A stretch of DNA of 64,000 nt from Geomonas sp. Red32 (GTDB lineage: Bacteria > Desulfobacterota > Desulfuromonadia > Geobacterales > Geobacteraceae). The notes below the pieces were generated by a model. That model saw only the letters and a list, made by a program, of their open reading frames with translations, did not search any database and was not told where the DNA came from. The translations under genes and the position numbers were made by a program. Numbering within the stretch: the first letter of the stretch is position 1; every line of letters starts with the position of its first letter. The DNA is taken from contig NZ_JAKLOY010000005.1 of the NCBI RefSeq assembly GCF_023652955.1, positions 62,001-126,000 on the forward strand, read 5' to 3'. Shown piece by piece: positions 34,494 to 43,508 of this stretch.

Positions 34494-37400
34494 CTACGGA
34501 CGCTCAACAGCGGCCCAGGAACCAGCCGGGTACTGCGGAGCCTGTGCGGTGCCGTTACCGACAACGGCGCTGCGGTTCCAGGCTTTGAGGTAGAGCATAC
34601 CCTCGGTGGTGCCGGTAGCGAAGGTACCAAGGGTGCCGTCGGTGTAAGCGGTAGCACCGGCGCCGAAGTTGGTCGGATCCACGGTGCTAGCAGTGGTTGC
34701 GACCGACAGGTCGATGGTGCCGTTGTCCAGGAAGTCGATGGTGTCGTACACGAGACGACGGACGTAGCTCCTGGCGTGAACGAAGGCGGCCGGCTCCCTG
34801 GAGAGGAGGTTGATGTTGAGGCAGGCACCTTCGAGTTTGAGGGCCGAGGCGTTGCTCAAGGTGCCGCCACGGGTCCAGTCGGTAACCGACTGCTTGTTCC
34901 CCTTGGAGTCAAGCGGGAGGCTCTCGTCGTAGAAGTACGGGTACGCTGCAGAGTTGTAGCTGATGTTGTAGTTGTCTTTCAGCAGCTTGATGGCCAGGTT
35001 GAGGCTGACCTGGAAGGCATTCTGGTTCGGCTCGACGAACTTCTGGAGGAAGTTGGTGGAGTCGAGGGCAACCGGGCCGGTTGCCGAACCTTCGGAGGTG
35101 TGGCAGTTGATGCAGACCTGGTTGTAAGCGTCGGCATTGATCTCGAGCTTGTGGCCGGCGTCCGGACGGTTAGCCTGAGCGCCGCTCAGCTTGGCCCTCA
35201 TGTGGCAGGTGATGCAGGGGCCGTTTTCGTCGAGGGTGCCGGCGACGATGCTGTGGTCGCCGACGATGGCCGGGGTGCCGAGGTTACGGTGGGTAGAGGA
35301 GACGCCGCCGTTCATGTCGAGCGACGAGGTCAGGGTCTTACCGTAGGTGGAGCTGCCGATGGTGGCGGAAGCCGAGGTGAAGGCGGTGAAGCCGACCTTG
35401 GCGTACATGAGGCCGGAAGCTGCCAGGTAGTGGCTGTTCTGGAAGCCGGAGTTGGACAGCGACAGACCGTTGTTGACGGCCTGGACCAGGGTGGCGCCGC
35501 CGAGGCGGCCGCTGTGGCAGCTGTTGCACATGTTGGACTCGCCGACGTCAGGGAACTTGACGGCGGTGCGGGCCTTGACGGTCAAACCGGTCACCTTGTC
35601 TACGGTGGAGATGTTGTAGAAGGTGGCCACGCCCACGCCGACGGTGGAATCCGGAGCCGGGTAGGAGGCGTAGGTCTTGCCGTTGCCGTAGGCGGCGGCG
35701 GCCAGGGAGACCACGGAGCGACGGTCGAAGCTGTTGTTGGTGTGGCAGGTGTTGCAGTTCAGCGGGGAGTTGACGACTGCGTTAGCGGCGGTGTCAACTG
35801 GGGTGATGTTGGTGAACTTGCTGTCGGCGAACTGAGCGAAGCCGTCAGCAGTGTGGCAACGCTGGCAGTCGTTCTTCGGAATCACCTGGCTGAAGTCGGT
35901 GGTAGCACCGGCGTTTCTCCAGAGGTGACCGGAACCCGGCATCCAGGCGGCGCCGGTGGTCTCGCCGTGAGCGGACTCGGCCCAAGCCTCGCGGGCGGCA
36001 GCCTGGAGGGTGGACTCGCTCGGGTTGTGGCAGGTGGTGCAGGCAGCGGAGCCTACCATGTACTGCACTTTGTAGGTGCCGGCTGCGTAGTGGTTGTTGA
36101 TGTTGACGACGTACTCGCCGGCAGCCTTGACCTGGTCAGCGGTGACGCCCGGGTTGATCGGAGCGGTGGTGGAAGCGGCCACCGGAGCGACGCCGGCCAG
36201 AGCAGCGGCGGCGTTGCCGTTGTTCAGGAAGGCAGCGGTGTCGTTGACGAGCTGCTTCAGGTACTGCGGGTTGTGGGCGAAGGCCCCTTCGTCGCTGGTG
36301 CTGTAGGCAACGTTCCAGAGGAACTTGATGTTGTAGTAGGCGCCGGCCAGGTCGGCGAAGTCAGCGCTCTTGCCGGTGAAGGCGGTGTTGGCGATGAGAC
36401 GCTTGCTGTTGGCCGGGCTGATGCCGTAGGAGCCGTTGCTGTAGGTGAAGACGATGATCGGGGTGCCGTACTTGTTGTTGCTGCTGGCCATGTACTGGGC
36501 CAGGGTGTAGACGGCGCCGACGAAGCGGTTTTTAGCCTCGTCCACGGCGGCGGCGTTGAAGCCGGCGGAGTGGCAGGTGGCGCAGACGGTCGGCAGGGTG
36601 CCGTCGGCTTTGGCAACTTCGAAGTTGTGCTTGCGGTAAGAAGCGCTGCCGTTGGAGCCGGTCTCGGTGTTGTTGTCCATGTGGCAGGTTACGCACGGAC
36701 CGGAGGTGCCGGTGCCGGCGTAGGTCACGCCGATGGCGGCATGGCCGTTGGCTGCGGAGGTGTAGGTGCTGTACTTGTTGCCGAACTTGTAGCCCATCTT
36801 GCCGTCGAGGATGGCGGCCTGGTACACGCCGTGCGGAGCGCCCAGGGCGGAGCCACCGGTCAGGGTGAGGGTGGTGTACTGGGCGAAGGTACCCAGGGTA
36901 GCAAATACAGCACCGTTGGTGGCGCCGTTGCGGCCAGCGTGGCAGGAGATGCAGACGTTGGAGTTTTTGAAGTCGCGGTAGGTTGCCGACTTGATGATCT
37001 TGCCGCTCAGCTTGGAGGAGTAGTTGTAGTAAGCGGTGAACGGTTTGTTGTAAGCACGGATGGAAGCCGGGTTCCAGCCGTTGATGTTGCCTTCCGGCAG
37101 AGCCACTTCGGCCTCGCCGGAGATGGCGCCCTTGGTGGTCACGTGGCAGGCGCGGCAGGTGATGACCTCACCGGTGGTGTCGGCGGTGTTCTGGAAGCCC
37201 CAGGCGCGCAGATCCTGGAAGTTGGAGTTGATGAAGTTGACGAAGCCGGTGGTGGTGTGGCAGCGTACGCAGCCGTCGGAAGCGCTGTTGGACGGATTCA
37301 CACTGGCGGAGGAGAAGCCGCGGTACTTGAAGTAGGAAGCGGATTTCCAGCGGCCGTACGGATCGGCGTGCATGGTCTCGGCGTACTCGCCGTTGATCTG

Positions 37401-39224
37401 GTTGTTGTGGCCGTGGCAGTCGGTGCAGCTGTTGTTCGGGGTCACGTAGGAAGAAGATACGTTGACGTAGACAACGCGGGTGCCGGAGTACCAGCCGATG
37501 GTGGTGGAACCGACGTTGAACTGGGTGGTTCCTTTGTAGGCAGCCTGGCTGGAGGCGGTGCTGGTGTTGGTCGCCAGCTTGTTCATGGAGTGCGGAGCCT
37601 TCATGCTGTTGTCGGCATTGAAGATGCTGTACTGGCCGACGTGGCACTTGTCGCAGGAACCCGCAGCGGTCTTGGCGTGGGTGGTTGCGTCGTAGGCCGG
37701 GAACTCAGCCTTGGTGCTGTGGGAGTCGTGGCAGTCGACGCAGGTCACCTTCATCTCGAAGTACGGATCGAGGTAGTGAGCCGACTTCTTGAAGGACTCG
37801 GTCGGAGACCCGTGGTGCGAACCGGTGTGGCAGATCATGCAGGTGTTCGCAGCGGTCGGGGTGGCCGGGTTGTGAGCGATGTCGGAGGAGTAACGGTTGA
37901 AGGTACCGGCAGCGGCCAGCTGGCCGGAGTGGCAGGTGGCGCAACCCGGCTGGTTGGTGCTGTTGAAGTGGCACTTCTGGGTGGCGCAGGTGGCCAGCTG
38001 ATCCCCGGCGACGGCGCTGTCGCCGTTGTTGCGGAGGTTGGTCCAGTGCGGGCTGGTCAGGAAGCCTTCGACATTGGCGTCGGCGTGGCACTTGGAGCAG
38101 ACAACGGCAGAGCCGATGGCCATGGTCTTCTTGTCGACGGTGGTGCTGGTCCAGGTACCGGGCATGGTCTCGTGGCAGCTCACGCAGTCGACGGCGTTAC
38201 GCTTGTGGTTGGAGAGGTTCCACTGGGTAGCGGTCCTCTGCACGGAAGCGGAAGCGGACAGGTGGCAGGTGTTGGTGCAGCCCTGCATCTGGCCGGTGTT
38301 GTCGGTGCCGGCAGCGTAGGAGAGGTTCAGCGGGCCGGTGACGTTGGCGATGGTTACCACGACCGAACCTTTGAACGGAGCGGCGGTGTTGCCCTGGCTG
38401 TCAACCATGGAGATGGCGCCGTGGGTGGTGCCGGTCACGGTGATGCCGGTGACCATGTTGTAGGGAGCCATCGGGGCGACGATCAGTTTCACGTCGGTGC
38501 CGTAAGCGACCTTCGGGTTGACCGGGAGGATGCCGTTGGCAACCAGCGGGCTGCTGGTGTTGGTGGTCACCACGTTGATCTGCTTCTTGTAGTTGGCAGT
38601 CACGTTGAAGACCTTGCCGGTGACGGAGGGGTCAACAGTGTAGGTACCGCCGGTGGTGGCGAAGCCAGACTGCAGCACGCCGTTGACGTACAGGCTCGAC
38701 ACGTAGAAGCCGGTAGCCGGAGCAACGGTGACCGGGATCGCGGTGGTGTCGGAGTAGTTGTACATCTTCATGCCGTAGGTGGCGATGGAGTGGCCAGCGG
38801 CAGAGATGGTCCCGCCTGCGCTGCCGTTCTGGATCTGCAGCTGCCAGGTCTTGGCGGCGGAGGTGGCGGCGTTGGAGCCAACGAAGCCGGCGAAGATCTT
38901 CACGGTGTGATCCGGAGTCTGCAGGCCGTTGTAGGTGTAAGCGCCGGAAACCGGAACGGTCTGGGCTACGTTATCCACGGTGACGGTCGAAATCTTGTAG
39001 CCGGCGTCCGGGGTAACGGTAACGGGAACAACCGCTGCGGTGGTGAAGCTGGTGAAGCGGATGGCGCCGACACCGGAAAGCGCGGTGTTGTTGGCCACCT
39101 TTACGCTACCACCGAGGGTGGTAGTCTTGGTCTCTACCCAGTAGGTCGAGTAGGCGGTGGCAGCCCACGCCCATACGACCGCTACCAGGGTAAGACAGAC
39201 CAATGTTGCCAGTCCTTTTCTCAT
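34494..39224 (-). CDS. Secreted 20-haem c-type cytochrome with N-terminal beta-repeat domains
   Basis: The 1576-residue protein starts at ATG 39224 (MRKGLATLVCLTLVAV), a signal peptide ending near ATAYS. Residues about 25-300 are three or four beta-rich bacterial repeat units with no cysteine. Twenty haem sites follow: 18 CXXCH, one CX3CH (C316) and one CX4CH (C413). Haems 9-14 (from C600) and 15-20 (from C1062) form two homologous six-haem modules. Each has an order like CxRCH-T-GF, CxxCH, C.SCH.GR, CxTCHM, CxxCH, and ends in an F.H....L..D...FL.NG helix. It is probably an extracellular or outer-surface electron carrier. It is the second gene of a two-cytochrome operon. Confidence 0.92.
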   Translation of the reverse strand: MRKGLATLVCLTLVAVVWAWAATAYSTYWVETKTTTLGGSVKVANNTALSGVGAIRFTSFTTAAVVPVTVTPDAGYKISTVTVDNVAQTVPVSGAYTYNGLQTPDHTVKIFAGFVGSNAATSAAKTWQLQIQNGSAGGTISAAGHSIATYGMKMYNYSDTTAIPVTVAPATGFYVSSLYVNGVLQSGFATTGGTYTVDPSVTGKVFNVTANYKKQINVVTTNTSSPLVANGILPVNPKVAYGTDVKLIVAPMAPYNMVTGITVTGTTHGAISMVDSQGNTAAPFKGSVVVTIANVTGPLNLSYAAGTDNTGQMQGCTNTCHLSASASVQRTATQWNLSNHKRNAVDCVSCHETMPGTWTSTTVDKKTMAIGSAVVCSKCHADANVEGFLTSPHWTNLRNNGDSAVAGDQLATCATQKCHFNSTNQPGCATCHSGQLAAAGTFNRYSSDIAHNPATPTAANTCMICHTGSHHGSPTESFKKSAHYLDPYFEMKVTCVDCHDSHSTKAEFPAYDATTHAKTAAGSCDKCHVGQYSIFNADNSMKAPHSMNKLATNTSTASSQAAYKGTTQFNVGSTTIGWYSGTRVVYVNVSSSYVTPNNSCTDCHGHNNQINGEYAETMHADPYGRWKSASYFKYRGFSSASVNPSNSASDGCVRCHTTTGFVNFINSNFQDLRAWGFQNTADTTGEVITCRACHVTTKGAISGEAEVALPEGNINGWNPASIRAYNKPFTAYYNYSSKLSGKIIKSATYRDFKNSNVCISCHAGRNGATNGAVFATLGTFAQYTTLTLTGGSALGAPHGVYQAAILDGKMGYKFGNKYSTYTSAANGHAAIGVTYAGTGTSGPCVTCHMDNNTETGSNGSASYRKHNFEVAKADGTLPTVCATCHSAGFNAAAVDEAKNRFVGAVYTLAQYMASSNNKYGTPIIVFTYSNGSYGISPANSKRLIANTAFTGKSADFADLAGAYYNIKFLWNVAYSTSDEGAFAHNPQYLKQLVNDTAAFLNNGNAAAALAGVAPVAASTTAPINPGVTADQVKAAGEYVVNINNHYAAGTYKVQYMVGSAACTTCHNPSESTLQAAAREAWAESAHGETTGAAWMPGSGHLWRNAGATTDFSQVIPKNDCQRCHTADGFAQFADSKFTNITPVDTAANAVVNSPLNCNTCHTNNSFDRRSVVSLAAAAYGNGKTYASYPAPDSTVGVGVATFYNISTVDKVTGLTVKARTAVKFPDVGESNMCNSCHSGRLGGATLVQAVNNGLSLSNSGFQNSHYLAASGLMYAKVGFTAFTSASATIGSSTYGKTLTSSLDMNGGVSSTHRNLGTPAIVGDHSIVAGTLDENGPCITCHMRAKLSGAQANRPDAGHKLEINADAYNQVCINCHTSEGSATGPVALDSTNFLQKFVEPNQNAFQVSLNLAIKLLKDNYNISYNSAAYPYFYDESLPLDSKGNKQSVTDWTRGGTLSNASALKLEGACLNINLLSREPAAFVHARSYVRRLVYDTIDFLDNGTIDLSVATTASTVDPTNFGAGATAYTDGTLGTFATGTTEGMLYLKAWNRSAVVGNGTAQAPQYPAGSWAAVERP

Positions 39225-39315
39225 TTTATCTATCCCCTTTTCATAATAAGTAAGATCTCGGGTTCTTTTACTTGCCTGCCTCCCTGCGGGCATCCGGAGG
39301 AGAGGCGGCCCACCA

Positions 39316-40188
39316 TTACTTCACGTGGCAGGAGAGGCAGATGAGCGAGTTGCTCTGCTTCGCGTACAGGAAGTAGTTCGGAGCGGTCACGGTCACGCCG
39401 AGCTGGGTCCTGGTCACGCCGTCGGTGAAGCCGTCCTGGGTGGCGTTCTCTTTGTTGTGAACCTCGTGGCAGGTGGCGCAGGTCATGATGTTGGTGCCGT
39501 AGAGGTTGTCGACGATCTTCTTGCCGCCGGCAGCGCGGGTCACGGTGTTGTACACGCCCTGGGTGGTGCCGGTGGTGTCGATGTTGGTGGCGTAGGTGTG
39601 ATCGGAGGTCACGATCTCGGTGGACTTGGTGCCGTCGGCGTTAGCGAAGCCGTTGGTGGAGTTGGCGTTACGCCATGCGGCGATCTCGTTGTAGTCGAAC
39701 CCGATCGGGTGGGTAGCGGTGAGGTCTTTGCCGAGGGCGGCGCGGCCCTGGCCGAAGCCGGTGTCCACGTTGGCGATGGAGGTGGTGCCGGTGGTGTTGC
39801 CCAGAGCGGAACCGTGCTCGTCGATGGCGATGGCGCCGTCATGGCAGCTCATGCAGAGACGGCTCGGGCCGGCCAGCGGGTCGGTGATGGTGAAGGTGCC
39901 GTTGTTGGAGTTGAGCGGGGTTGCCCAGGCGTACGGGGTGTAGGTGGTGGTGTCCGGAATGGTGTGGTTCCACAGCGGAAGGTTGAACCCGCCGTCATTG
40001 GACTGAGCGTGGTGCGGGGTGTGGCAGAATACGCAGACTCGGCCCATGGAGTCGGCGGTCGGACCGACAACCTTGGTCATGTCGTGCAGGGAGCCGTTAA
40101 CCCCGGTGCCGGCCGGAAGACCGGCGAGGGCGGTCCCCGCCGCGGCGAAGGAACCGAACACTGCCACTACTGCTAATACCTTTTTCAT
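39316..40188 (-). CDS. Secreted tetrahaem c-type cytochrome
   Basis: The 290-residue protein has a signal peptide (MKKVLAVVAVFGSFAAAGTALA) and four CXXCH sites: CVFCH (C52, followed by TPHH), CMSCH, CATCH and CLSCH near the C-terminus. The GRVCVFCHTPHHA motif is common in Geobacter exported cytochromes. Long Gly/Thr/Asn-rich loops lie between the haems. It starts behind AAGGAG and precedes the 20-haem gene by 91 bp, in an operon with a candidate sigma-54 promoter. The two would work in one electron-transfer chain across the envelope. Confidence 0.92.
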   Translation of the reverse strand: MKKVLAVVAVFGSFAAAGTALAGLPAGTGVNGSLHDMTKVVGPTADSMGRVCVFCHTPHHAQSNDGGFNLPLWNHTIPDTTTYTPYAWATPLNSNNGTFTITDPLAGPSRLCMSCHDGAIAIDEHGSALGNTTGTTSIANVDTGFGQGRAALGKDLTATHPIGFDYNEIAAWRNANSTNGFANADGTKSTEIVTSDHTYATNIDTTGTTQGVYNTVTRAAGGKKIVDNLYGTNIMTCATCHEVHNKENATQDGFTDGVTRTQLGVTVTAPNYFLYAKQSNSLICLSCHVK

Positions 40189-40214
40189 TCGTGCTTCTCC
40201 TTTTGCATTAAATT

Positions 40215-40230
40215 GAATGCGATTGCATTC
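40215..40230 (-). promoter_or_regulatory. Dyad GAATGC-N4-GCATTC in the cytochrome leader
   Basis: A perfect 6-bp inverted repeat lies 27 bp before the tetrahaem cytochrome start codon. It could be an operator or a leader hairpin. The bound factor is unknown. Confidence 0.4.
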
Positions 40231-40370
40231 CTCCCTTGCGGGAAATCAAGAGTGAGAACCGTGTGAACCTGTCGTTCGGTGAAAAGACCGCTTCAGAACC
40301 CCTCCTTTCTCCTTTTTCGTTGTATGTACACAGCCAGACTGTCTCAAAACCGCTTTCACACCCCCTATTG

Positions 40371-40387
40371 AGCAACTTGCGGACCCA
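40371..40387 (-). promoter_or_regulatory. Candidate sigma-54 promoter of the cytochrome operon
   Basis: On the minus strand TGGGTCCGCAAGTTGCT has GG and GC spaced by exactly 10 bp (GG at 40384-40385, GC at 40372-40373). It precedes the tetrahaem cytochrome by about 180 bp and lies next to the gene for a sigma-54 activator. Confidence 0.5.
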
Positions 40388-40534
40388 AAGAGTGGCACGG
40401 CGGCGGTACAGCTCTTTGTGAGTGCGAATCTAATTCACGCGTCACCACCCCGAAAATACCCCTTCATCTACCAGACACCTGCATGTCATTTTTCCGTCAT
40501 ATAGCGTCCGATGGGCCGTTCAAAGCCCAAAACG

Positions 40535-40566
40535 AAAAAGCCCGCCGGGGATCCCCCCGGCGGGCT
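40535..40566 (-). terminator. Rho-independent terminator of the three-component regulatory operon
   Basis: Perfect 12-bp arms AGCCCGCCGGGG / CCCCGGCGGGCT with a four-base loop have five T after the stem on the minus strand. It lies about 140 bp past the regulator stop codon. Confidence 0.85.
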
Positions 40567-40668
40567 GTGAAGCTCTTTCGTCGTTAATTTTTCTTCCGGT
40601 GATACGATTTCGTAACCACTGCGGCAAATCGCCGCCAACCCTTCCCGCCTAAAAACCGGCCACGTTAC

Positions 40669-40687
40669 CGCACCGTAACACGGTGCG
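40669..40687. promoter_or_regulatory. Perfect palindrome CGCACCGTAACACGGTGCG
   Basis: Eight-base arms with a three-base centre lie between the regulator stop codon and its terminator, about 285 bp upstream of the cytochrome sigma-54-type promoter. It may be an enhancer site. ACGGTGCG also occurs in two other intergenic regions (47962-47972 and 52873-52883). Confidence 0.4.
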
Positions 40688-40704
40688 ACAGGTGACCGGA
40701 ATTA

Positions 40705-42042
40705 CTATTCTTTCTTCAGTTTCTCCCAGAGTACCTTCCGGGAGAGCCCGAGCATCTTGGCCGCCAGCGTCTTGCGTCCGCCCGCATAATCGACCACCTT
40801 TTCGATGTAGCGCCGCTCGAACTGGGAGACCGCCTCCTTGAGCGGACGCCCCACGGTAAACGACTCGAAGGTGGTCCCGATCACCCCCGGGCTCTGGAGC
40901 TCGGCAGGGAGGTGCTGAGGGGTCACCTTCCCCCCTCCATGAAGAAGGGAGATCCTCTCCGCAATGTTGCGAAGCTCGCGGACGTTGCCGGGGTAGTTGT
41001 ACTGCACCAGCATGTCGAGGGCCTCGGCGGTCAGCTCGGGAAGATCGTCGGGCGCGAACTGCTCGAGGAACCGCCTCAACAAAAGCGGGATGTCCTCCCG
41101 GCGCTCGCGAAGCGGCGGGAGACGGACGAGCACCACGTTGATACGGTACAAAAGGTCCTCGCGGAACTCCTTTTCCCGGGCCATCTCGGAAAGGTCGCGG
41201 TTGGTGGCGCAGACCAGGCGGAAATCGATCTCCCGGAAAGCGGTGCTCCCGACCCGGGCCACCCCCTTTTCCTGGAGTACCCTGAGCAGCTTCCCCTGCA
41301 GCTCCAGCGGGAGCTCTCCGATCTCGTCGAGGAAGAGGGTCCCCCCCTCCGCCATTTCTATATAGCCGGGGCGCCCCTTTTCGGCGCCGGTGTAGGCCCC
41401 CTTTTCCACCCCGAAGAGCTCGCTCTCGATGAGGGTGGCGGGGATGGCGGCGCAGTTGACCGGGACGAAGGGGCCGCTTCCGCGGGGGCTTTGGCGGTGG
41501 ATGGCCTCGGCGACCCGCTCCTTGCCGGTGCCGCTTTCCCCCTGCAAGAGGACCGAGGTGCTGGTGTGGGCGACCCTGGCGGCCATCTCCAGCGCGGCCA
41601 GCATGGCGGGACTCCTGGTGATGATGTCCGAGAAGGCCTCCGGGAGCTCGTAATGCTGGACATCCTTCCCTTTCTTTCTCAGCTCGGCGAAGCTGTCGAG
41701 CCTCAGGAAGAGGACCTCCATGGCGAACGGTTTGGTGAGGAAATCGAAGGCCCCCATCTTCATCGCGGTCACCGCATCGTCGATGGTGCCGTAGCCGGTC
41801 ATCACCAGCGAGCCGCAGTGCGGCTGGCGGGCCAGTATCTGCCGCAAGAGGTCGAGGCCGTTCACGTCGGGAAGCTTGATGTCCTGGATCACCAGGTCGA
41901 AGCTCTCCTCGCCGATGGCACTCAGGGCGTCGGCCCCGCTCACCGCGAGCCTGACCTCATGCCCCGCCCCCGCCAGTACCGACCTGAGCGCGCCCCCGAA
42001 AAGAGGATCGTCTTCCACCACCAATAGTTTCATGCTGCTCAT
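40705..42042 (-). CDS. Sigma-54-dependent NtrC-family response regulator
   Basis: The 445-residue protein starts at ATG 42042, nine bases after AAGGAG. The receiver (1-120) has the acidic pocket VVEDD and phospho-acceptor D54. The AAA+ domain (about 140-375) has Walker A GESGTGKE, the sigma-54 loop GAYTGA and Walker B GGTLFLDEIGELP. A C-terminal Fis-type HTH (GRKTLAAKMLGLSRKVLWEKL) binds DNA. It is the last gene of a three-gene operon with the binding protein and kinase. The adjacent cytochrome operon has a sigma-54-type promoter and is its likely target (inference). Confidence 0.93.
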   Translation of the reverse strand: MSSMKLLVVEDDPLFGGALRSVLAGAGHEVRLAVSGADALSAIGEESFDLVIQDIKLPDVNGLDLLRQILARQPHCGSLVMTGYGTIDDAVTAMKMGAFDFLTKPFAMEVLFLRLDSFAELRKKGKDVQHYELPEAFSDIITRSPAMLAALEMAARVAHTSTSVLLQGESGTGKERVAEAIHRQSPRGSGPFVPVNCAAIPATLIESELFGVEKGAYTGAEKGRPGYIEMAEGGTLFLDEIGELPLELQGKLLRVLQEKGVARVGSTAFREIDFRLVCATNRDLSEMAREKEFREDLLYRINVVLVRLPPLRERREDIPLLLRRFLEQFAPDDLPELTAEALDMLVQYNYPGNVRELRNIAERISLLHGGGKVTPQHLPAELQSPGVIGTTFESFTVGRPLKEAVSQFERRYIEKVVDYAGGRKTLAAKMLGLSRKVLWEKLKKE

Positions 42043-42059
42043 CGCGCTCAACTCCTTTT

Positions 42060-43508
42060 CTACGCCGTTTGCCGGACGGGAATGGTGACGGTGAAGACCG
42101 TCTCCCCCTTTCTGCTTGCCACCGCGATCTCCCCGTGGTGCAGATCGACGATGTCCTTGCAGACCGCCAGCCCGATGCCGGTCCCGGTTCCGGCCGGCTT
42201 GGTGGTATAGAATATTTCGAACACCTTGTCCAGCTCCTCCGCGGGGATCCCCTCCCCACGGTCCAGCACCGTCAGGCGGTACCCCTCGGGGGAGAGCGCC
42301 GCGGTGAGCTCGATTACCCCGTCGGGCGGCGAGGCCACCGTGGCGTTGAGCACCAGGTTCAGCACCACCTGGTGGAGCTTTCCCTTGTCGATCTCGAGAG
42401 GGACCGGCGGCTGGCAAAGATCGCGGGCAGCCAGCTCCACCCGGTACTTCTTGGTGGCCATGGTGGCGAAGGCGGCCGTCTCGGAGAAGAAGAGGTCGCT
42501 CGGGACCCGGGCGAGCTCCAGCCCTCCCTTCCTGCTGAAATCGGTCAGCTGGCGGAGGATCTTCTGGATCCTCTCCATCCCTCCCTTGAGGACCGCCCCG
42601 CACTCCTTACCTTCGGGGGGAAGCTTCCGCTCCACCTCGTAGAGCGCGGCCGACATGGCGGCCATGGGGTTGCCGATCTCGTGGGCCACCCCGGCGACGA
42701 TCTCTCCGATGGTGGCCATCTTCTCCCGGTGGATGAGCTGATTCATGGCGCGCTCGCGCTCCCGCTCGCTGCGGCCGAGCCGCTCCACCATCCGCTGGAA
42801 GCTCGTCTGGAGATCGCCGATCTCGTCGCGGCGCGGGGGAAAGGTGGCGGATGTCAGCGCCCCGAGGTCGATCGCCCCCATGGCCGCCGCGAGCTCCTCG
42901 ATGGGGCGCGCCATGGCGGCACCGATGGCGTACAGGACCACGGTGGAGGCGGCCGACAGCACCACCGCGAAGAGGACGATCTCCAGGGTGAAGGCGTTGA
43001 ACTCCTCCTCGATGGCGGCACAGGAGAAACCGACCCTGAACGCCCCCCACTTCTTGGTACCTATCCGGAGGGGGATCCCCATGTCGAGGATCCGCTGCCC
43101 GGAGGGATCGGCCGTGTAACGGCTCACGAAGGCGTTTCCCTCGATGGCTTGCCTGGTCAGGGGGTCGCGGTAGTAGACCCCGAGCTCTTCGGTGCGGTTG
43201 TGGCTTAGGACCTTCCCCTGGGGGTCGGTGATGAAGGCGTAGACGGCGGGGAAGTCGGGATTTTTGATGACCTCCTCGACGTAGTTGTCGAGCAGCCCGG
43301 GCGCGGCCTCCATCTCCTTGAGTATCATGGTGTTGATGATCGGCCTCTGCAGGGTGGTGAGGAGAAGCCGCCCCTGGCTCTCCAGGGTGTGGTAGAGGTG
43401 GCGTTTCTCCTTGACCACCACGTGCCCTCCCCAGCTTAAGGAGAAGAGCAGCACCAGCAAGACGGAGGCGAGCACGAACTTGGTTTTTATGCTGTGGAAC
43501 GGGATCAT
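42060..43508 (-). CDS. Membrane sensor histidine kinase of the three-component system
   Basis: The 482-residue kinase starts at ATG 43508, overlapping the previous stop codon as ATGA. A GTG at 43520 is less likely. Two membrane helices (about 10-30 and 173-200) flank a periplasmic sensor domain of about 140 residues. HAMP, HisKA with GVAHEIGNPMAAM (H276), and HATPase (GEGIPAEELDKVFEIFYTTK, GTGIGLAV) follow. It should receive a signal from the co-encoded periplasmic binding protein and phosphorylate the sigma-54 regulator 17 bp downstream. Confidence 0.92.
   Translation of the reverse strand: MIPFHSIKTKFVLASVLLVLLFSLSWGGHVVVKEKRHLYHTLESQGRLLLTTLQRPIINTMILKEMEAAPGLLDNYVEEVIKNPDFPAVYAFITDPQGKVLSHNRTEELGVYYRDPLTRQAIEGNAFVSRYTADPSGQRILDMGIPLRIGTKKWGAFRVGFSCAAIEEEFNAFTLEIVLFAVVLSAASTVVLYAIGAAMARPIEELAAAMGAIDLGALTSATFPPRRDEIGDLQTSFQRMVERLGRSERERERAMNQLIHREKMATIGEIVAGVAHEIGNPMAAMSAALYEVERKLPPEGKECGAVLKGGMERIQKILRQLTDFSRKGGLELARVPSDLFFSETAAFATMATKKYRVELAARDLCQPPVPLEIDKGKLHQVVLNLVLNATVASPPDGVIELTAALSPEGYRLTVLDRGEGIPAEELDKVFEIFYTTKPAGTGTGIGLAVCKDIVDLHHGEIAVASRKGETVFTVTIPVRQTA

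Larger units (their letters stand above)
40189..40704. other. 516-bp regulatory region between cytochromes and sigma-54 regulator
   Basis: No gene is seen. Going leftwards from the regulator stop codon, it holds a perfect dyad (40669-40687), the regulator terminator (40535-40566), an imperfect dyad (40418-40445, GTGAGTGCGAAT.../...ATTCACGCGTCAC), the sigma-54-type promoter (40371-40387) and a leader of about 170 nt. A GAATGC/GCATTC dyad lies close to the cytochrome start. Confidence 0.7.

Noticed and set aside
34776..39344. 1522-residue plus-strand frame opposite the large cytochrome
   Set aside because: It is a Gly/Val/Ala-rich mirror of the cytochrome coding strand, with no domain. The opposite strand has a signal peptide and 20 haem motifs.
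40189..40370. GEMM (cyclic dinucleotide) riboswitch in the cytochrome leader
   Set aside because: Such switches are common before Geobacter cytochromes, but none of the conserved GEMM sequence blocks could be found on the leader strand.
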